64,000 nucleotides of DNA from contig JARDYH010000002.1 in NCBI GenBank assembly GCA_029215795.1, forward strand, positions 44,066,001 through 44,130,000, given 5' to 3'. The stretch's first letter is position 1. Every line of letters begins with the position of its first letter. The position numbers and the translations under genes are program-made. This document shows, one piece after another, positions 23,310 through 35,779 of this stretch. The notes beneath the pieces are model-generated. The model had not been told where the DNA came from, did no database searches, and saw only the letters and a program-made list of their open reading frames with translations. The DNA comes from Anniella stebbinsi (lineage: Eukaryota; Chordata; Lepidosauria; Squamata; Anniellidae).

Positions 23310-23755
23310 AATGAGTGTTGCTGACTTGGACCTTGGGTCTATTTAGTCCAGCATCTGGTTTCCAGATATGCTTAGCCACATACTTTCAGGAAGCCCACAA
23401 GCAGGCGTGAAGGTGATAGCTGTGATCGTTTGCCCACCAGCAACTGGCATTCAGAAGCATACCATTTAGTTATCATGGCCCTGTATTTGTCTAATCCCTC
23501 TTTAAAGCCACCTATACCACATTGTGAAACCGAAAATTATATAAGCTAATTATGCATTATGTGAAGAAGTACTTATTCTTTATCTGTCCTGAATCTACCA
23601 CTCTAATGGTATACGAGAGGGAGTAAAATGGTGTCTGTCCACTTTCTCTGAACCATGCATAATTGAAACAATTTCTATCATGTTCTTTATTAGTTGCCCT
23701 AAATATATCCGGATCTATATAATTTTTATTTATATCCATCTACAGCATCATCTAC
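23310..23755 (-). mobile_element. CR1-like LINE 3' UTR fragment
   Basis: The minus strand shows the same 3' UTR landmarks as the 37.6-38.6 kb copy: a segment near 23570-23740 corresponding to AAGTACTTCCTT and CAATTATGCATGGT-type text, the CAGTTGCTGGTGGGC segment near 23435, and GTCCAGCA-type text near 23345. Strongly diverged. An open frame of 60 residues here is part of this relic, not a gene. Confidence 0.6.
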
Positions 23756-24304
23756 GTCAACTAAAAAAGCCACAAATGCTTTAGGAAAAGTGTTCAAACC
23801 GCTGGATCATTTTGGTTGACCTTTTGTATCCTGGTTCTACCCTTCTCTGATATTGTAAAAGCACATATAGGCATGGGATGGTAGGCTGTGGCAGCTAAAA
23901 TGGAATCCTCTGTCTCAAAAATGAGACATTTGCCCACAGAACCCCTTCCCAAGGATTTATTGATTTATTAAATATATTAATCACCTCATAAAATAAATTA
24001 CTCTAGGCATATCCAAGGGATGTATCCAATGGTGTCATTGCATCAGCAGAAGGGAACTGCTAGTGGAGCAGATTTCCCCTTCTTCCCTGAAGCCCCTCCC
24101 CAAATCTGCTTCAAAGAATTGGGGGCTTACGGCGCAGATGTGGGCTATGCTAGGAAGGGGGAGCTGCAGGGGAAGGAGAGGATGAGGAAGTGGTGGTGTG
24201 TTTCAGGAGCTGGGATAGGTAAGATGACTTTTTACTCTCCCACCATGCTGAGACGTTCCCTGCTGCTCTAAAAGGATCAAGTAAGGAAGGTGGAGTGAAA
24301 GACC

Positions 24305-24661
24305 GGGTGCCTCTACAAGAGCAATTTAAAGCTCTTTCAAGGTGCATTAAAATTTTTACCTCTATGAGAGCAGAGCGCAAATCGGGAGTTGAGGTGCTTT
24401 TTCTATCCAATTATGCGCATTATCGAATGCACATTAAATAGCGAGTTTTAATTTACCGCGGCAGTTAAAGCGCCTTTTGACCATGTGAACAAGCAATTCT
24501 CCACATTAAACACCTTTAAAGCGCGTTTCATATAACTGGTAAGGCAACCAGTTATGCGCTTAACTGCCTCCCGTGTATAGTGATTTACCGTAAAAGCGCT
24601 TGTGAGAAGATGTGCATAATTGGACAACCAGGTGTCAAACTCAATTCTTGTAGAGGGGACC
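24305..24661 (-). mobile_element. TIR element of about 350 bp, copy 1
   Basis: Minus-strand copy of a three-member family. Ends are GGGTGCCTCTACAAGA on the left and TCTTGTAGAGGGGACC on the right, a 15-bp inverted repeat with mismatches. Subterminal GATTATGCGCAT/ATGCGCATAATCG-type segments recur in both orientations. A 3-bp direct repeat ACC flanks it. Family unassigned; 3-bp duplications are known for PIF/Harbinger, but the target here is not the usual TWA. Confidence 0.75.
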
Positions 24662-27230
24662 ACCTCTGCCTGAGATCACAGTAGCCAAATCCTTGTTGAC
24701 TAGCAGAGACCACAGCTGCACATAGGCACTCTTGGACACAGAACCACCCTGACCATCAAATAGCAATGCTAAATGTCACCCCATGCAAAATAGGCCAACC
24801 ACCATCACCACCAGCAGCAGCCAACTGCATTGGCAATGCTCAATAACTCCATTTTATATGGATATAATTTCTAGTCTTCATCCAGCCCATTATTCACTCT
24901 AGACAACCCATTCAGGTATCTCTCTGCTTCAAATTTGAATTCTTCACACAATCGTTTTCAGTGGCTTCATGTAGATGTTAAACAGCACGAGGGACAACAC
25001 TGAACCTTGCAACGCCACATAGGACATTTCCCATGAGGTGGAGTAACAGTCCTCTAGCATCATCTTCTGAAATTTTCCCACTGGGGAATCTGACATCTTA
25101 GCCCTGTCCTTTGACTAGAGTGCACAGGCTCAGACAGCTGATTTTGGCCTCTCCACCTTTAGCAAACTTTAGTCTTCCTCAGCATTTCAAAGTGCTATTC
25201 ATGGCAGCTCTGTCAGACAGAATGCTTTGGATTAATTCCTTCCCCGGGGCTTCAAACAAAGAAATGACTGAGAAAGAGCATGAACTTGGAGAAATAGTAG
25301 TCTATTCAGGCTAAAGTCAAGTGCTATTTTTCAATAGGGCTATATCATTTGGGTGGATAAAGTATTATAATTCTGCACTTACTGCCAACAAAGCAATACA
25401 CTCTGACTTTAATAATTCATTTTTAAAAGATATGTAAGGAAAGATTTTCAATAGCAGCCACCACTGGGTGTTGTCCTAGATAAATAAGAGTTTATTCTCT
25501 CTCTCTCTCCCATTCCAAATAGCTAGTGTGGTCTTCTGGAGAGAGTTGGACATGCTCTATACAAGCTTGAGTACCCACTATTTAAAATAATTATTGTGGC
25601 CATTTTATAGCTTAAAACTAGAAGGATTGTAAAGTGCTTTGAAAAATGAAATAGTCCTGGAACTGCCATATGTTCCAATAAAATTAGATGTGCAGAGATT
25701 TTTTTAATGTTTATATGTATTTCAGGTCCATGTGGGAACATATTTAACTTGGGTAGGCATGCCCATTGTGGTACATGAATTCTGTACCTGCCATATTCCA
25801 AGATGGCTGACAAGTGAATGAGTATATGCAATGACTCATGAATGAATGCATGTAAAAAAAGCTTATGGTGGTATAATATTGATTTAATTTTATTCCACCC
25901 TTTCTCCAAGGAACTCAGGATGGTATACATGCCTCCTGTCTTCTCTTATGCTCACAACAACCCTGTTGAAATAGGTTAGGCTAAGAGATGGTTACTGGCC
26001 AAAGTGCATCTGCTGAGCTTTATAACTGAGCAGAGATTTGAACACGGTTCTTGTTACTCCTAGTTTGACATTCTATCCATTAGACTATATAGATGGTAAT
26101 AAGGACTAGTAATAGTTCTTCTACCCATCTTGGCTAGAAAATCCACACCTATATTTTGCACATTCATATCTAACACCCATTTTCAAAGATGCCAGGAAAG
26201 ATGTGAAACAGACTATACTATGGTATTTCCCTTCAGCTTTGAAATATCACAATTAGTTTTGGTGTGCACATCTATGATATAATTGTCCAGTTTCAAAGAC
26301 CAACTTGACTACCCACATCCATTTTATGGGGATAGGAGATGGAATCCAGAAGCAGATGCATTTGGCAAAGCATTTCAAATACTGTGCTTTATAGTACTGT
26401 AGGTTCTAGTGCTCTTTTTACTTTCCAGTTCTTAGCCAGGAGTTGCCGGTTGAGTACCTAAGGCACATATCAGCAAAAGAAATATCTTTTTTATCCTCAG
26501 GAAAAGCAAGTAAAGAAGGAAATGCCATTAAACTTAAGATCGCTACAAGGTGTATGATCAAATGCACAGTTTTATTCACTCTATATGGTACATCTATGAA
26601 TGTTTCTAGTCTGTAAATCTGTGCATAGAATTTTGTCTAAGTCTCATATCTAATTCAGAATTAGGATTCCTGACATTTCAATCCAAATCTAATTTCCTAC
26701 CATTATATACTCCTTTTCAACACAAAAAAACATTTCACACAAAATGAGATAATATGATTCTCAGGATCAAACTGGAAAGATCTCTAAACATTGGTGAAAA
26801 TAAGAGATTAGTGGCTATAATATGCTTGCATTGTCTACATTGCCTGCACACTACCTGTCATCTAACCAAAGGTTTGCTGATTATCTGTATCACGGAATGT
26901 GAGATGGAATTGTTCTCTCATCAGTTTTCCCATGGTGGAAGGGCTTTGTTCATGGACAAGGTCGGATTGATTACCATATCTAGCCTTGGGAAGAACATTA
27001 TGTGCTTGCCATAAGACCACAGTCTCTGAGTGTGGTGTATCCTTGTCACATTCAGAGATGTCACTTTGGAAACTTTAACCCTCCTAATAACATTAAATTA
27101 CAAACTGTGCTTTGAACCTCCCAATAGCTTTTGAAATGGCTAAAATGCTGTTTTCAGGTTTACTCTTGTATTGTTTCTGATAGTAGTAAAGAATAGATAG
27201 ATTTGAAATTTAGATATAGAACGTATAGGG
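24662..27230. other. Non-coding stretch with one SINE
   Basis: Apart from the Sauria-type SINE at 25.9-26.1 kb, nothing recognisable. The 135-codon minus frame at 25523-25930 overlaps the SINE and has no domain signature. Confidence 0.5.
25868..26092 (-). mobile_element. Sauria-type SINE
   Basis: On the minus strand: a tRNA-like head (TCTAATGGATAGAATGTC, GTTCAAATCTCTGC), then GGCCAGTAACCATCTC-type text, CAACAGGGTTGTTGTGAGC, and a tail with TTCCTTGGAGAAAGGGTGG. The tail region is shared with BovB-type LINEs in squamates. Confidence 0.75.
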
Positions 27231-27238
27231 GTGTGAGC

Positions 27239-27614
27239 TAGGGCTATGCATCGCTTCGGATCTGAATCCCGAATCTAAAGCGAATTGGGGTGATTCGGAC
27301 CTCCCTAAAACAGATCCGAAGTGGATTGGGGAGGTCTGAATCTATCCGAACCGGATTGGTTTGGTCCAAATTGATTCAGAACAATTCATCGATTTGGACA
27401 CCATTTTAAGTGTTTTTCCCCATAGGGTTGCATTGGGGGAAAGAAACACCTGTAACTTGGTGGAGCAGCTGATCTGTCTAAAATCCAATCTGCCCCTGCT
27501 GGGATACCCACCCTCAAGCCCTGGGGGAGTGACAGGCACACATCCCTTCCATTCCACCCCTCCTTATTTTGGCAGGCTTTTTCTCTTTAGTTAAGTCGGG
27601 CAGGCTCTTTATTA

Positions 27615-27663
<49 letters not shown>

Positions 27664-28980
27664 TACTGGCTGTGCTTACAGGTCAGTAACTCAACTCCGA
27701 AGGAAGGAACCCAAAGGGATCCTCTTCCTAGCCTCTTATACTGAGGGGATGCCATGCATGATTGTCCACCTATTTGCCAGATTGTGGAGTGGCCAGATCT
27801 ATTGCTCACTCATGCAATGCACCCAGCCATAGCTGCCTGTCTCCCTGCCTGCCTGCCTGCCCACCTGTATGCCAGCATTGTGGAGTAGCCTGATCTGGTG
27901 GGTCAGCCCCATGGATCTATTGCTTATTATTATCATTATTATTCCTATTATTATTTATGACTGGCTATGCTTACAGTTCAGTAACTCAACTCTGAAGAAA
28001 GGAACCCAAAGGGATCCTCTTCCTAGCCTCCTGTGTTGAGGGGATGTCCAAGCATCTCTCACTGCCTAAGTTTTTTGAAACAATGTGCCCGCCTTGCTGG
28101 GCCGATGTGCGTTTTTGACTTCAAAATTAAAAATCGAGACAAGCTTTGTGTCAGTGATCTGTGCTCCCATCTCGGACTGCTGCCTGCGTCTGTGGCTGCC
28201 TGTGCCTAAGCACCTGCACATTGCACAGTTGTCCAATATTACGTGTCTGGTTTGTGTTTTTGGCTTGCCTTAGAGGCACATTGCAATTGCATTGCACCCA
28301 GCGAGGTAATGTGTGTATTCCGAGCGGCCTAACTTTAACTCCCTATTTCTATCTGAATGGGAAGCTTAGAACACACAAAAGAAAACTGTAGGGGAGATTT
28401 GCACTTGAATGGATAGCGTGATCTTCTGAATACATACCTTCTTCTCAAATGGCTCTTGGCTTTGAGTGGCTGCTTCAACTGTTCTCTTGAAAAATCACAT
28501 TTTAAAAAATTCCTTGTGACTAAATGCCTACACCTCTGTCTCTGACATTTGCCACACAGGAGTACCTACAGCCATCTGTGAGGTCCCCAACTTTCATGTG
28601 TGTATCTTGAAAAATGGAAAGTTATAGCACTTTGCATGGATTGGATTGTCTGGAAAATTGCATTTTTAAAAATTCCTTGCGAGTAAACACCTCCACCTAT
28701 GTTTCTGAAATTTGTCACACATGAGTAGCTCCAGGCCATCTGCAAGGTCCCCTGCTTTCATGTTTCTATTTTTAAAAATGAAAAAGTTATAAGCGTTTAT
28801 TTCTCCCAATGCAAGTCTATGGGGAAAATGAGTCATCCAAATCTCAATTCGGAGGTCTGAATCTCACTTCGGATTCAGAGATGAAGCAAATCAGGGGAGG
28901 TCTGAATCGACCCGAAGTGATTTGGGCCCGATTTGGAAGTGACAAATCAGGATCTGAAGTGAATCAGGAGGACAGCCCTA
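27239..28980. mobile_element. 1742-bp hAT-type non-autonomous element with internal duplications
   Basis: The element begins TAGGGCTATGCATCGCTTCGG-like (the first 9 bases pair with the other end) and ends GGACAGCCCTA. It is flanked by the exact 8-bp duplication GTGTGAGC (27231-27238 and 28981-28988). Subterminal DNA at both ends is rich in TTCGGATC/GATCCGAA words. Inside are an (ATT)n tract (27610-27664), a duplicated block (about 27666-27755 and 27961-28050, offset 295) and a second duplicated block (about 28490-28625 and 28655-28795, offset 163). No transposase domain was recognised in any frame, so it would depend on an enzyme supplied elsewhere. Confidence 0.82.
27610..27664. repeat. (ATT)n microsatellite
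   Basis: A long near-perfect ATT tract inside the 1742-bp hAT-type element. A shorter impure ATT tract sits at the equivalent place in the duplicated block near 27926-27957. Confidence 0.9.
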
Positions 28981-29704
28981 GTGTGAGCAGTATCACTCCT
29001 ACTGCCTCTCCCCACAGCCTCATGTATTGCACTATTTATGTGCAAGTTGTACATGTGTAGGTATATATGTGTGTTTTGGCAGCCTGCAAAAGTGAGGGTT
29101 CTTGACTGTGCAGAAAGAGCCTATGTACACAGAACTTGTAAATGCATAGGTTCAGTGCACACAGGTGTGATCAACATATAAAGGCTTGGGCAGGGGGCAG
29201 CAGGAGCAATTCTTCTCTCCCCACCCTCCACACACATCCATTGTACCTACATTTCAAACATGTGAGTAGGGCTAGTGTGTTAATTTATTCTGTTGAAAGA
29301 CGGCTAGTCATGCTGCATACCTGAATAGCAGACACTTGGTATTATGTTACTATTGGGAGACAGATGAAAGAGGTGGTACAGACAGTTGTGATCGCTTCTG
29401 ATTCCTTGGGCAAAAACAGTTATATAAAATGTCATTTTCAAATGCAACCTTCTTTTCCATATTCCTTCACTCAGCACAAGGGAAGATGGAACATCTATTT
29501 TTGTTCTCATTATTGAGACACAGAACAGAGAAACTACAATAATCTTACCTCTGATGTGATAGTTACGTCAACACTAAAAAAAGAAAAGTACTTTACTGAT
29601 GAAGTTAATGTGGGATTAGATTTTTAAAAACTTACATGGAAACTTTTCCTAAAATGTTTATCTACTATCTAGATTGTCTCAGCAAATGTTTCAGCAAATC
29701 CTTA

Positions 29705-29765
29705 TGTTATCTTGCCCTGAGCTCCCTGGAGGAAGGGTAGGATATAAATGTGAGAGATAAACAAG
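29705..29765 (+). mobile_element. LINE/SINE 3' tail fragment
   Basis: TTGCCCTGAGCTCCCTGGAG, GAAGGGTAGGATATAAATG and an A-rich end match the shared 3' tail of squamate SINEs and LINEs. Confidence 0.5.
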
Positions 29766-30242
29766 CAAGTAGTTAGGTATTGTGTTACGGTTGGAGTTGT
29801 TGTCAGTCTCATAGGGATACTGAGCAGCATACCTAAAAAATGAAAGACAGGCAACCACATAGTCTGGAAGAGCAGTTTATGTTATGCATGTGTTTATTGC
29901 TATTGCTAGATTGTTGGAATAAATTAGAAAGTGACAGGTGCTAGAGTATGCTGTTAAGACTGCTCATATTTAAAGTGTGATGTTGAGCCATATGCCCAGT
30001 TTTTAAGTAGCCAATTTGCAAATGTCCAGCAGGATGAGTGTGAAAGAAAACCCTCTTTCAATCATTCTTTTGAGAATTGTATTGCTGTGTGGCATTAAGA
30101 CAGAGGTGGAAAACTATGTGACCCTCAGCCTAATCAAGCAATCAGTTCAGACCTCTGCAAGCAATCACATAAGAGCTCTGGCAATAGCATGTTTATCACT
30201 TCCCTGTTGGCTGAGGAGGAAGAGGGAGACAGAGGCCAGGGC

Positions 30243-30484
30243 AGAATCTACACTACTGCTTTAAAACAGTTTATAACAGTAGTGACCACCGCTGGGCCCA
30301 GGACACACTTCATATACCGTTTTCAAACAGTTTTCAAAGTGTCATATCCTGCTTGGTGTAGATCTGGCCCAGTTCTACACCAAGCAGGATATAACACTTT
30401 GAATTATATATGGAATGTGTCCTGGGCCCCGACAGTTGTCACTACTGTTATAAACCATCATAAAGAGTAGTGTAGATCCTGCCA
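30243..30484. mobile_element. Palindromic MITE (TCTACACTACTGC family), double unit
   Basis: Ends GGCAGAATCTACAC and GTGTAGATCCTGCC are inverted repeats. The two halves are inverted copies joined at CTTGGTGTAGATCTGGCCC. Each half contains GGGCCCAGGACACA and TATCCTGCTTGG words. Complete hairpin of about 240 bases, without coding potential. Confidence 0.8.
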
Positions 30485-33329
30485 GAGTGTAGGGCAGGGT
30501 TGGCGGAAAAAGAGAGAGAAATGGGATGACCCACCACTGGCTCAGCCAGCCCCATTCGTCACCAGTATGCAGCCCCTGACAGATTGTCCTTGAGAGCATG
30601 TGGCCCACAACAGAAAAAAGATTCCCCACCCAAGCATTAAGTTCTTATACAAGGAACTAGTAAAGTTCCTATCTGGACATTATTTTACAAACAGACTAAA
30701 ATATGTGTAGAAAAACCTAAGCCACATCAGTCTCTCCTTTGTATAAACACCTGTGAAGTCTGCCTTTTTTTGTTGCTGCAGATGAGTCATTCAGAGTTGT
30801 GGTATTATCAAAATACCTAATTACCTGTTTTGGTGTAGGAATTTGCTCAGTTCATAATGCTTAGCTTTATCATGCATTGTGTGCCATTTTCTCCAGAAGT
30901 CTTTCCACAATTTCAAATCTTAAATAAAGTTCTGCACATCTGTAGTCAGCAGACCAGGCAACACCCACAACCAACTTATTCTCAATGAATCTTTTGCTGA
31001 TTGCTATGAAACTATCTGAATTACAAAGCCAGCTGCTTTGTAGGAAAATATGCAGAAGTTCTTTAATGGGCAGTATCCAATGGTGTCATTCTGCAAACTC
31101 AATACCGCTAGCAGAGCTTCACTGAATCTTTCCATTGAGCAAGTAGTTGTGCAGTGTAATGCAAAACTGCTTGTTCAACCACTTGCACAATCACACTTGC
31201 GCAAATATAACTTCAGTTAAATTCTCCTCTTGCACATATTTCAGAACCTAGTGTCCACTACTGCAAATTACATTTGCAATAGCAGAATGACAAAACTGGA
31301 TACTGCCCAATGTTAACAATTTAAGGAAACTCTTGTTGGCTGATGTGAATTACATGCCTGGACCACCTGACCAAGCAGCTTTTTGCTTGGTGAATATCTT
31401 TTCTAGTTGGGTCAATTCTCTCTATTGTTTCTTTTGTAAAATGTGTTAGATCTGGGGTTTGGTTCTGCCAGGTCCCAGTCATCAATCAGATTCTTTTGTT
31501 TACCAAGATTCAACAAACCATTTGTGCAAAAAAAGACAGCTTATTGATAGAAAATGGATGCAGAATATATATATGCAAAGAAATTTATACCCACTAATCA
31601 AGCTCTCATAAGAGTTTAAGAGAAAAGGATAAGATAACTATAAGAGGCCCATCTAAGAAATAAAGCAGACTTTAGAAAGCTGCCCTTCAGGAGTCCTCTC
31701 TCAGCCAAACCCAGCTAAAATCTACTGGCTGTGCCAAATTACACAGGTCTACTAGCAGCTTTTTGGAACTCCATATTTTTGCTCATTAACAAACTCACTA
31801 CACAAATGTTTTATGTGGTTTTGTCCCCCATCCAGATCTAAAATCCTCTGCTACTCCTGGTTCTGTGTCCAGTGAATATTGGTGTGGTCATTAATATATT
31901 GCTTGACTGTAAATATTGAAAAGTACAAAAAGTAGATTGAAGGCAAATCACGCTGCAAATCCGCCAACCAGTCCTTCTGTTAAAAAAAATAAAAATAAAC
32001 AAATGACTTGTTCATTCATTTGAAAGAGGGTTTTGTAGAAAAGCTATTGTATCCAGTTCTTCGTACAGGGGAAAAGCAAATGAAAGTTCAGCCTACAGCT
32101 CCAATTCTTCTTTGCGTATAGAAATAAACGTGTAAAATATATTTTGCCATCAAAAGATCTACTTGACTCACCAAGAATTTGACAAACACACAGCAAAGTA
32201 CTTACTTATTAGAGGAAGCAAATGAAGGCAGATAGGAGATGCCAGTGCTCTTAGAATTTTGAAATTATTGAAAGTGGCATCATCTTACTAATTAAACTCG
32301 ATTATGCTTAGGCATTCCCAAGGCCTAGAGATAAATTCCTAACCTTAAGTATCCTTAATATCCTTTAATATTATCCTGCTAATTATATGAACATATCTGC
32401 CACCACCTTAAGCAGTAATAAAAATGTATGAAGTGCAAGTCAGAGCAATTTGAAAGAAGAGGAGGTGTCACCAGCTTATTTGTTCTGTAGATCAGAAAAC
32501 ACAAGAAATCTGCATAGGAAGGCGAATGAGATATCTTTAGGACTGTGTAGTGTTTTCAGGGGGCTGCCATAGAAAGAAGGAGGCAGGGTGCAGTGACCCA
32601 GCTTAAATATGCATCCAACCAATGTATAAATGGAGCCAAAGGGAATTAAATACATATTTAACTGAGCTCACTGGTGTCTACCAGGCTGAAAAGTTCTATC
32701 TGAAATGCACAGGAAATGGATTTAGCTTGTGAGCAGAGAAAAAAAAGTGTAACTCTCCAAAGTGGGGCAGAACTAACATAACACAATGTACAGCTACTGT
32801 TGAGCTAAAATACATGGGTTGTCCTCTGAAGCAGATGTAATACCCACTAAATCACAAACATAACAATTGTGGGTGCTGGTGTAAGAAAAAATTGAACCCT
32901 GCTTCAAGAAAATAAAAATATTTGCAGAATAGTTTGAGATGCTAGGTGATTTAGCTGCCAAAGCATAGATATGCTAATTTTGGAGATGTGCCACTATGTC
33001 ATTCTGATATGGAAATAAGAAAAAAATACTACGTTTCCTTCTACTTTGTATAAATCACTGGTGTGTGTAATTTTATAGGGTTCTATAATGTTGCATGATG
33101 AAGTATGCTTGTGCAAGGGGTCTTTCCTGTCCCCTTCTTCCCATCACACACAAAACCTCTCCTTTTCCCCGGAGAGGATTGGAATGTGGTACAGAGGACT
33201 ATAGTGAGGGTGAAGGAATGGGAAAGCCCCATTGCATGAGGGGACACTCACAGAATTCTGGATCCGATGCATAGCGATGGTGGCTACAGTTCCCATTTCA
33301 TTTTCCATGGATAGTTCTATTCTAACTTT

Positions 33330-33404
33330 TAAGATGTAGCAGGTAGAGTGTAGTAAACAATGTTAGATTTTGACCAGAGATTCATTGGGCCACCTTTGGC
33401 CAGT

Positions 33405-33435
<31 letters not shown>

Positions 33436-33605
33436 GCTAACCTATATTATTTATTATTTATTGCATTTGTATACCGCCCCATAGCCGAAGCTCTCTGGGC
33501 GGTTTACGTAAGATTAAAACATTTATGGGAAGGCGAGTTGTGGTAAGAACGGAATAACCCCTGTACTATTGCCCTGAGCTCTCTGGAGTAATGGTGGGAT
33601 GAAAT
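33330..33605 (+). mobile_element. Sauria-type SINE interrupted by another repeat
   Basis: Plus strand: TTAGATTTTGACCAGAGATT, TGGCCAGTCACACA (expanded to a CA repeat), AGAGGCTAACCTAT, then an inverted LINE/SINE tail (33445-33530, ATACCGCCCCATAGCC, CTCTGGGCGGTTTAC), then GCCCTGAGCTCTCTGGAG. Confidence 0.65.
33405..33432. repeat. (CA)n microsatellite
   Basis: CA expansion within a Sauria-type SINE at its GTCAC segment. Confidence 0.9.
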
Positions 33606-33684
33606 CATGTTGATAACAAAATATAGTTTCTTGCTCTCTACAATAAAATTTATAATGATAAAATATCCTCACAGAGTATCTGAT

Positions 33685-33687
<3 letters not shown>

Positions 33688-33718
<31 letters not shown>
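33688..33718. repeat. (TA)n microsatellite
   Basis: Perfect TA run. Confidence 0.9.
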
Positions 33719-33722
<4 letters not shown>

Positions 33723-33759
33723 CAACTCTGTTGTACAGATTATATTATAGGGTAGTACC

Positions 33760-33885
33760 CAATGTAAGTTCTAGATGTAGTAGACCCATTGAAATGAATC
33801 AGATTTAAGTTCATCATGACTAAATTAGGTCCCACTCATTTCAATGGGTTTGTGCTGTGTAGGACTAACATTGGATACCACTAAT
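33760..33885. repeat. Short palindromic repeat, second copy
   Basis: GACCCATTGAAATGAATCAG and its inverse TCATTTCAATGGGTTTGTG give a clear palindrome, bounded by GTACCCAATG and CATTGGATACC. Confidence 0.6.
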
Positions 33886-34204
33886 AGTTTACATAGCTTT
33901 AGATAACATGGGCTGTTTCTCATATTATAACTTGTCAATGAGTGTAGGGAAACGTGTCACTGTAATGTAAGAAACTCATGTGTCAACTCTCAATATACTT
34001 TACAATATACTATTGTAGAGCGCCAACACTCATGCAATATTCCTTCAGCATTTGGGGATTTGCACATTCCTGTATTTTAAGGTATTCTTGGCTATGGGGA
34101 AATTGTAACATGATGTGCAAAGACAAGATATAAACCCAATTATCTAGGTTTTTAATATTGCTATATTTTCATGAGTTCACTTTTTGAAATATTCAAAGTG
34201 GCTA

Positions 34205-34690
34205 GATTTATTATTGCTTTATTTATTTATTTATTTATTGCTTTGATATTCCATCTTTTTTCCTCATGCAAGGAACCCAAGATGGCTTTACATAGTCCTT
34301 CTCTCTAGTTTATCCTCACAACAACCTGTCAGATACATTAGGTTGAGAGTCAGTGCTGGGTTCAAACAACACACTAAGCCATGATCGTTTATTTTCCTTC
34401 AGAACCCATGATAGGTTGTGCATTGTCTGTGGGATGTTTTCCACCACCCACAATAGGTTAATCTGCCCAGACACCCCACTCTGAGAAACCATGCTCTGCA
34501 GAAGGGCATAATGGGCTGTTTGCATAATCTACGATGTATAATGGTTAGCAACCCATCATGTGAGCCCAGCCAGTGTCTGGTGCCAAGTCACCCAGTGAGC
34601 TTCAAGACCAAGTGGGGACTAGACCCCAGATCTTCCAAGTCCCAGTCCAGCACTCTAACCACAACATTACATTGGCTCTTATGAACAGTT
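34205..34690 (-). mobile_element. Sauria-type SINE split by a 212-bp MITE
   Basis: Minus strand: TGGTTAGAGTGCTGGACTGG, AGATCTGGGGTCTAGTCCCC, GCTCACTGGGTGACTTGG, then the MITE (34357-34568), then CTCAACCTAATGTATCTGAC, GGTTGTTGTGAGGATAAAC, and a tail ending in TAAATAAATAAATAAAG. Confidence 0.8.
34357..34568. mobile_element. 210-bp palindromic MITE, copy 2, nested in a Sauria SINE
   Basis: A 212-bp segment starting TGGGTTCAAACAACACAC and ending TGAGCCCA interrupts a SINE exactly where its sequence should be continuous. Flanks GTCAGTGC and GCCAGTGT match at 6 of 8 positions, compatible with an old 8-bp hAT duplication. Confidence 0.7.
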
Positions 34691-35779
34691 TCTTGGGAGT
34701 AAGAATGCAGTGCCACTTACTTCCAAGTAAATATGCTTCGAAGTAAATAGATTTAGTGTGCACAGAAGAGATTATTTTCTAAAGTAACTAATTCATACTA
34801 TAATCTTCAAAACAAAACAAAATCTTCAATTTATTATATTTACTCCAAAATGAAGTAATTTTGTTTTTATAATGTATCAATGGATGTCCTGTTGTTTAAA
34901 AGAAAAAAGAAAAGGAAACTCCAGATCCTTGGTTGTTCAAAAAATGTATTTAGCGTTTTAGTCATTTGAAGCATTCTCTTGTGAAAATAGGACACTCCTT
35001 GAGAAACATTCTTTGATTGTTAATTTTCTCCATTCTTCAAAACCTCGACTCTTTGTCGAAGCAAAGCATTTCCAGATGATAAAAAATGAGACTGTATTCT
35101 TAGCAGTGTAGATGCATTAGCTGTGACCCCTCACCAAAGGTATGATAACTGGCAAGTGTGTGTGTGTGTATGTGTGTGTGTGCTGGATGTATGTTCAAGC
35201 ACAAGTTTAGAGAATAGAAAGGGACTTAAATAAAGATCTACCCAATCTTCAATAGACATGGAGCATTTGCAGATGATGACAAATGAGGTTTTATTGATAA
35301 TACTAATTCATAATAGTATAAATGCTCTGGCCATATTCAGCTAAGGATGGAAGAGTCAGTGATTTTAAAGCTCACCAAAATTCTATGAAATTCACATTGA
35401 AGCTCATGTTGGCTTACTCTTATTTTCATTTTGCTTTTCTGGTTGTTGAATGGGAAAGGTGCACTTTTCTGTGCATATTTTTCAAAAGTGCACACTTCCC
35501 CCCCCCCTTTGACTAAAGTCTGAAAATGTTTTTTTTTTTAACTGCATTTTAAAGTGTGCATTCTCAAAGACCACACATTTTTAATGTGATCACATATTCA
35601 GGAATTGCAAATATTTCTCAAAAAATAAAAAGTTTCATTGCTAATGTTCAACTTCGGGGTTTGTGAACAGAAACAAAATTCTCATTCATCCCTATATCCA
35701 TCATCAGTAGTTCAATACCCTGGCTGTATTCAATGGAGGAGGAAAGAAAGATGGTCCTGTTGCTGTTTGTGATGGGTGA

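Larger units (their letters stand above)
28989..33329. other. Non-coding stretch
   Basis: Holds the hairpin MITE at 30.2 kb and a LINE tail at 29.7 kb. The region 30.5-33.3 kb is unusually free of recognisable repeats and has few open frames. Confidence 0.45.

Noticed and set aside
25523..25930. 135-codon minus-strand frame
   Set aside because: It runs into the tail of a Sauria-type SINE, has no domain signature and lacks plausible splice or promoter context.
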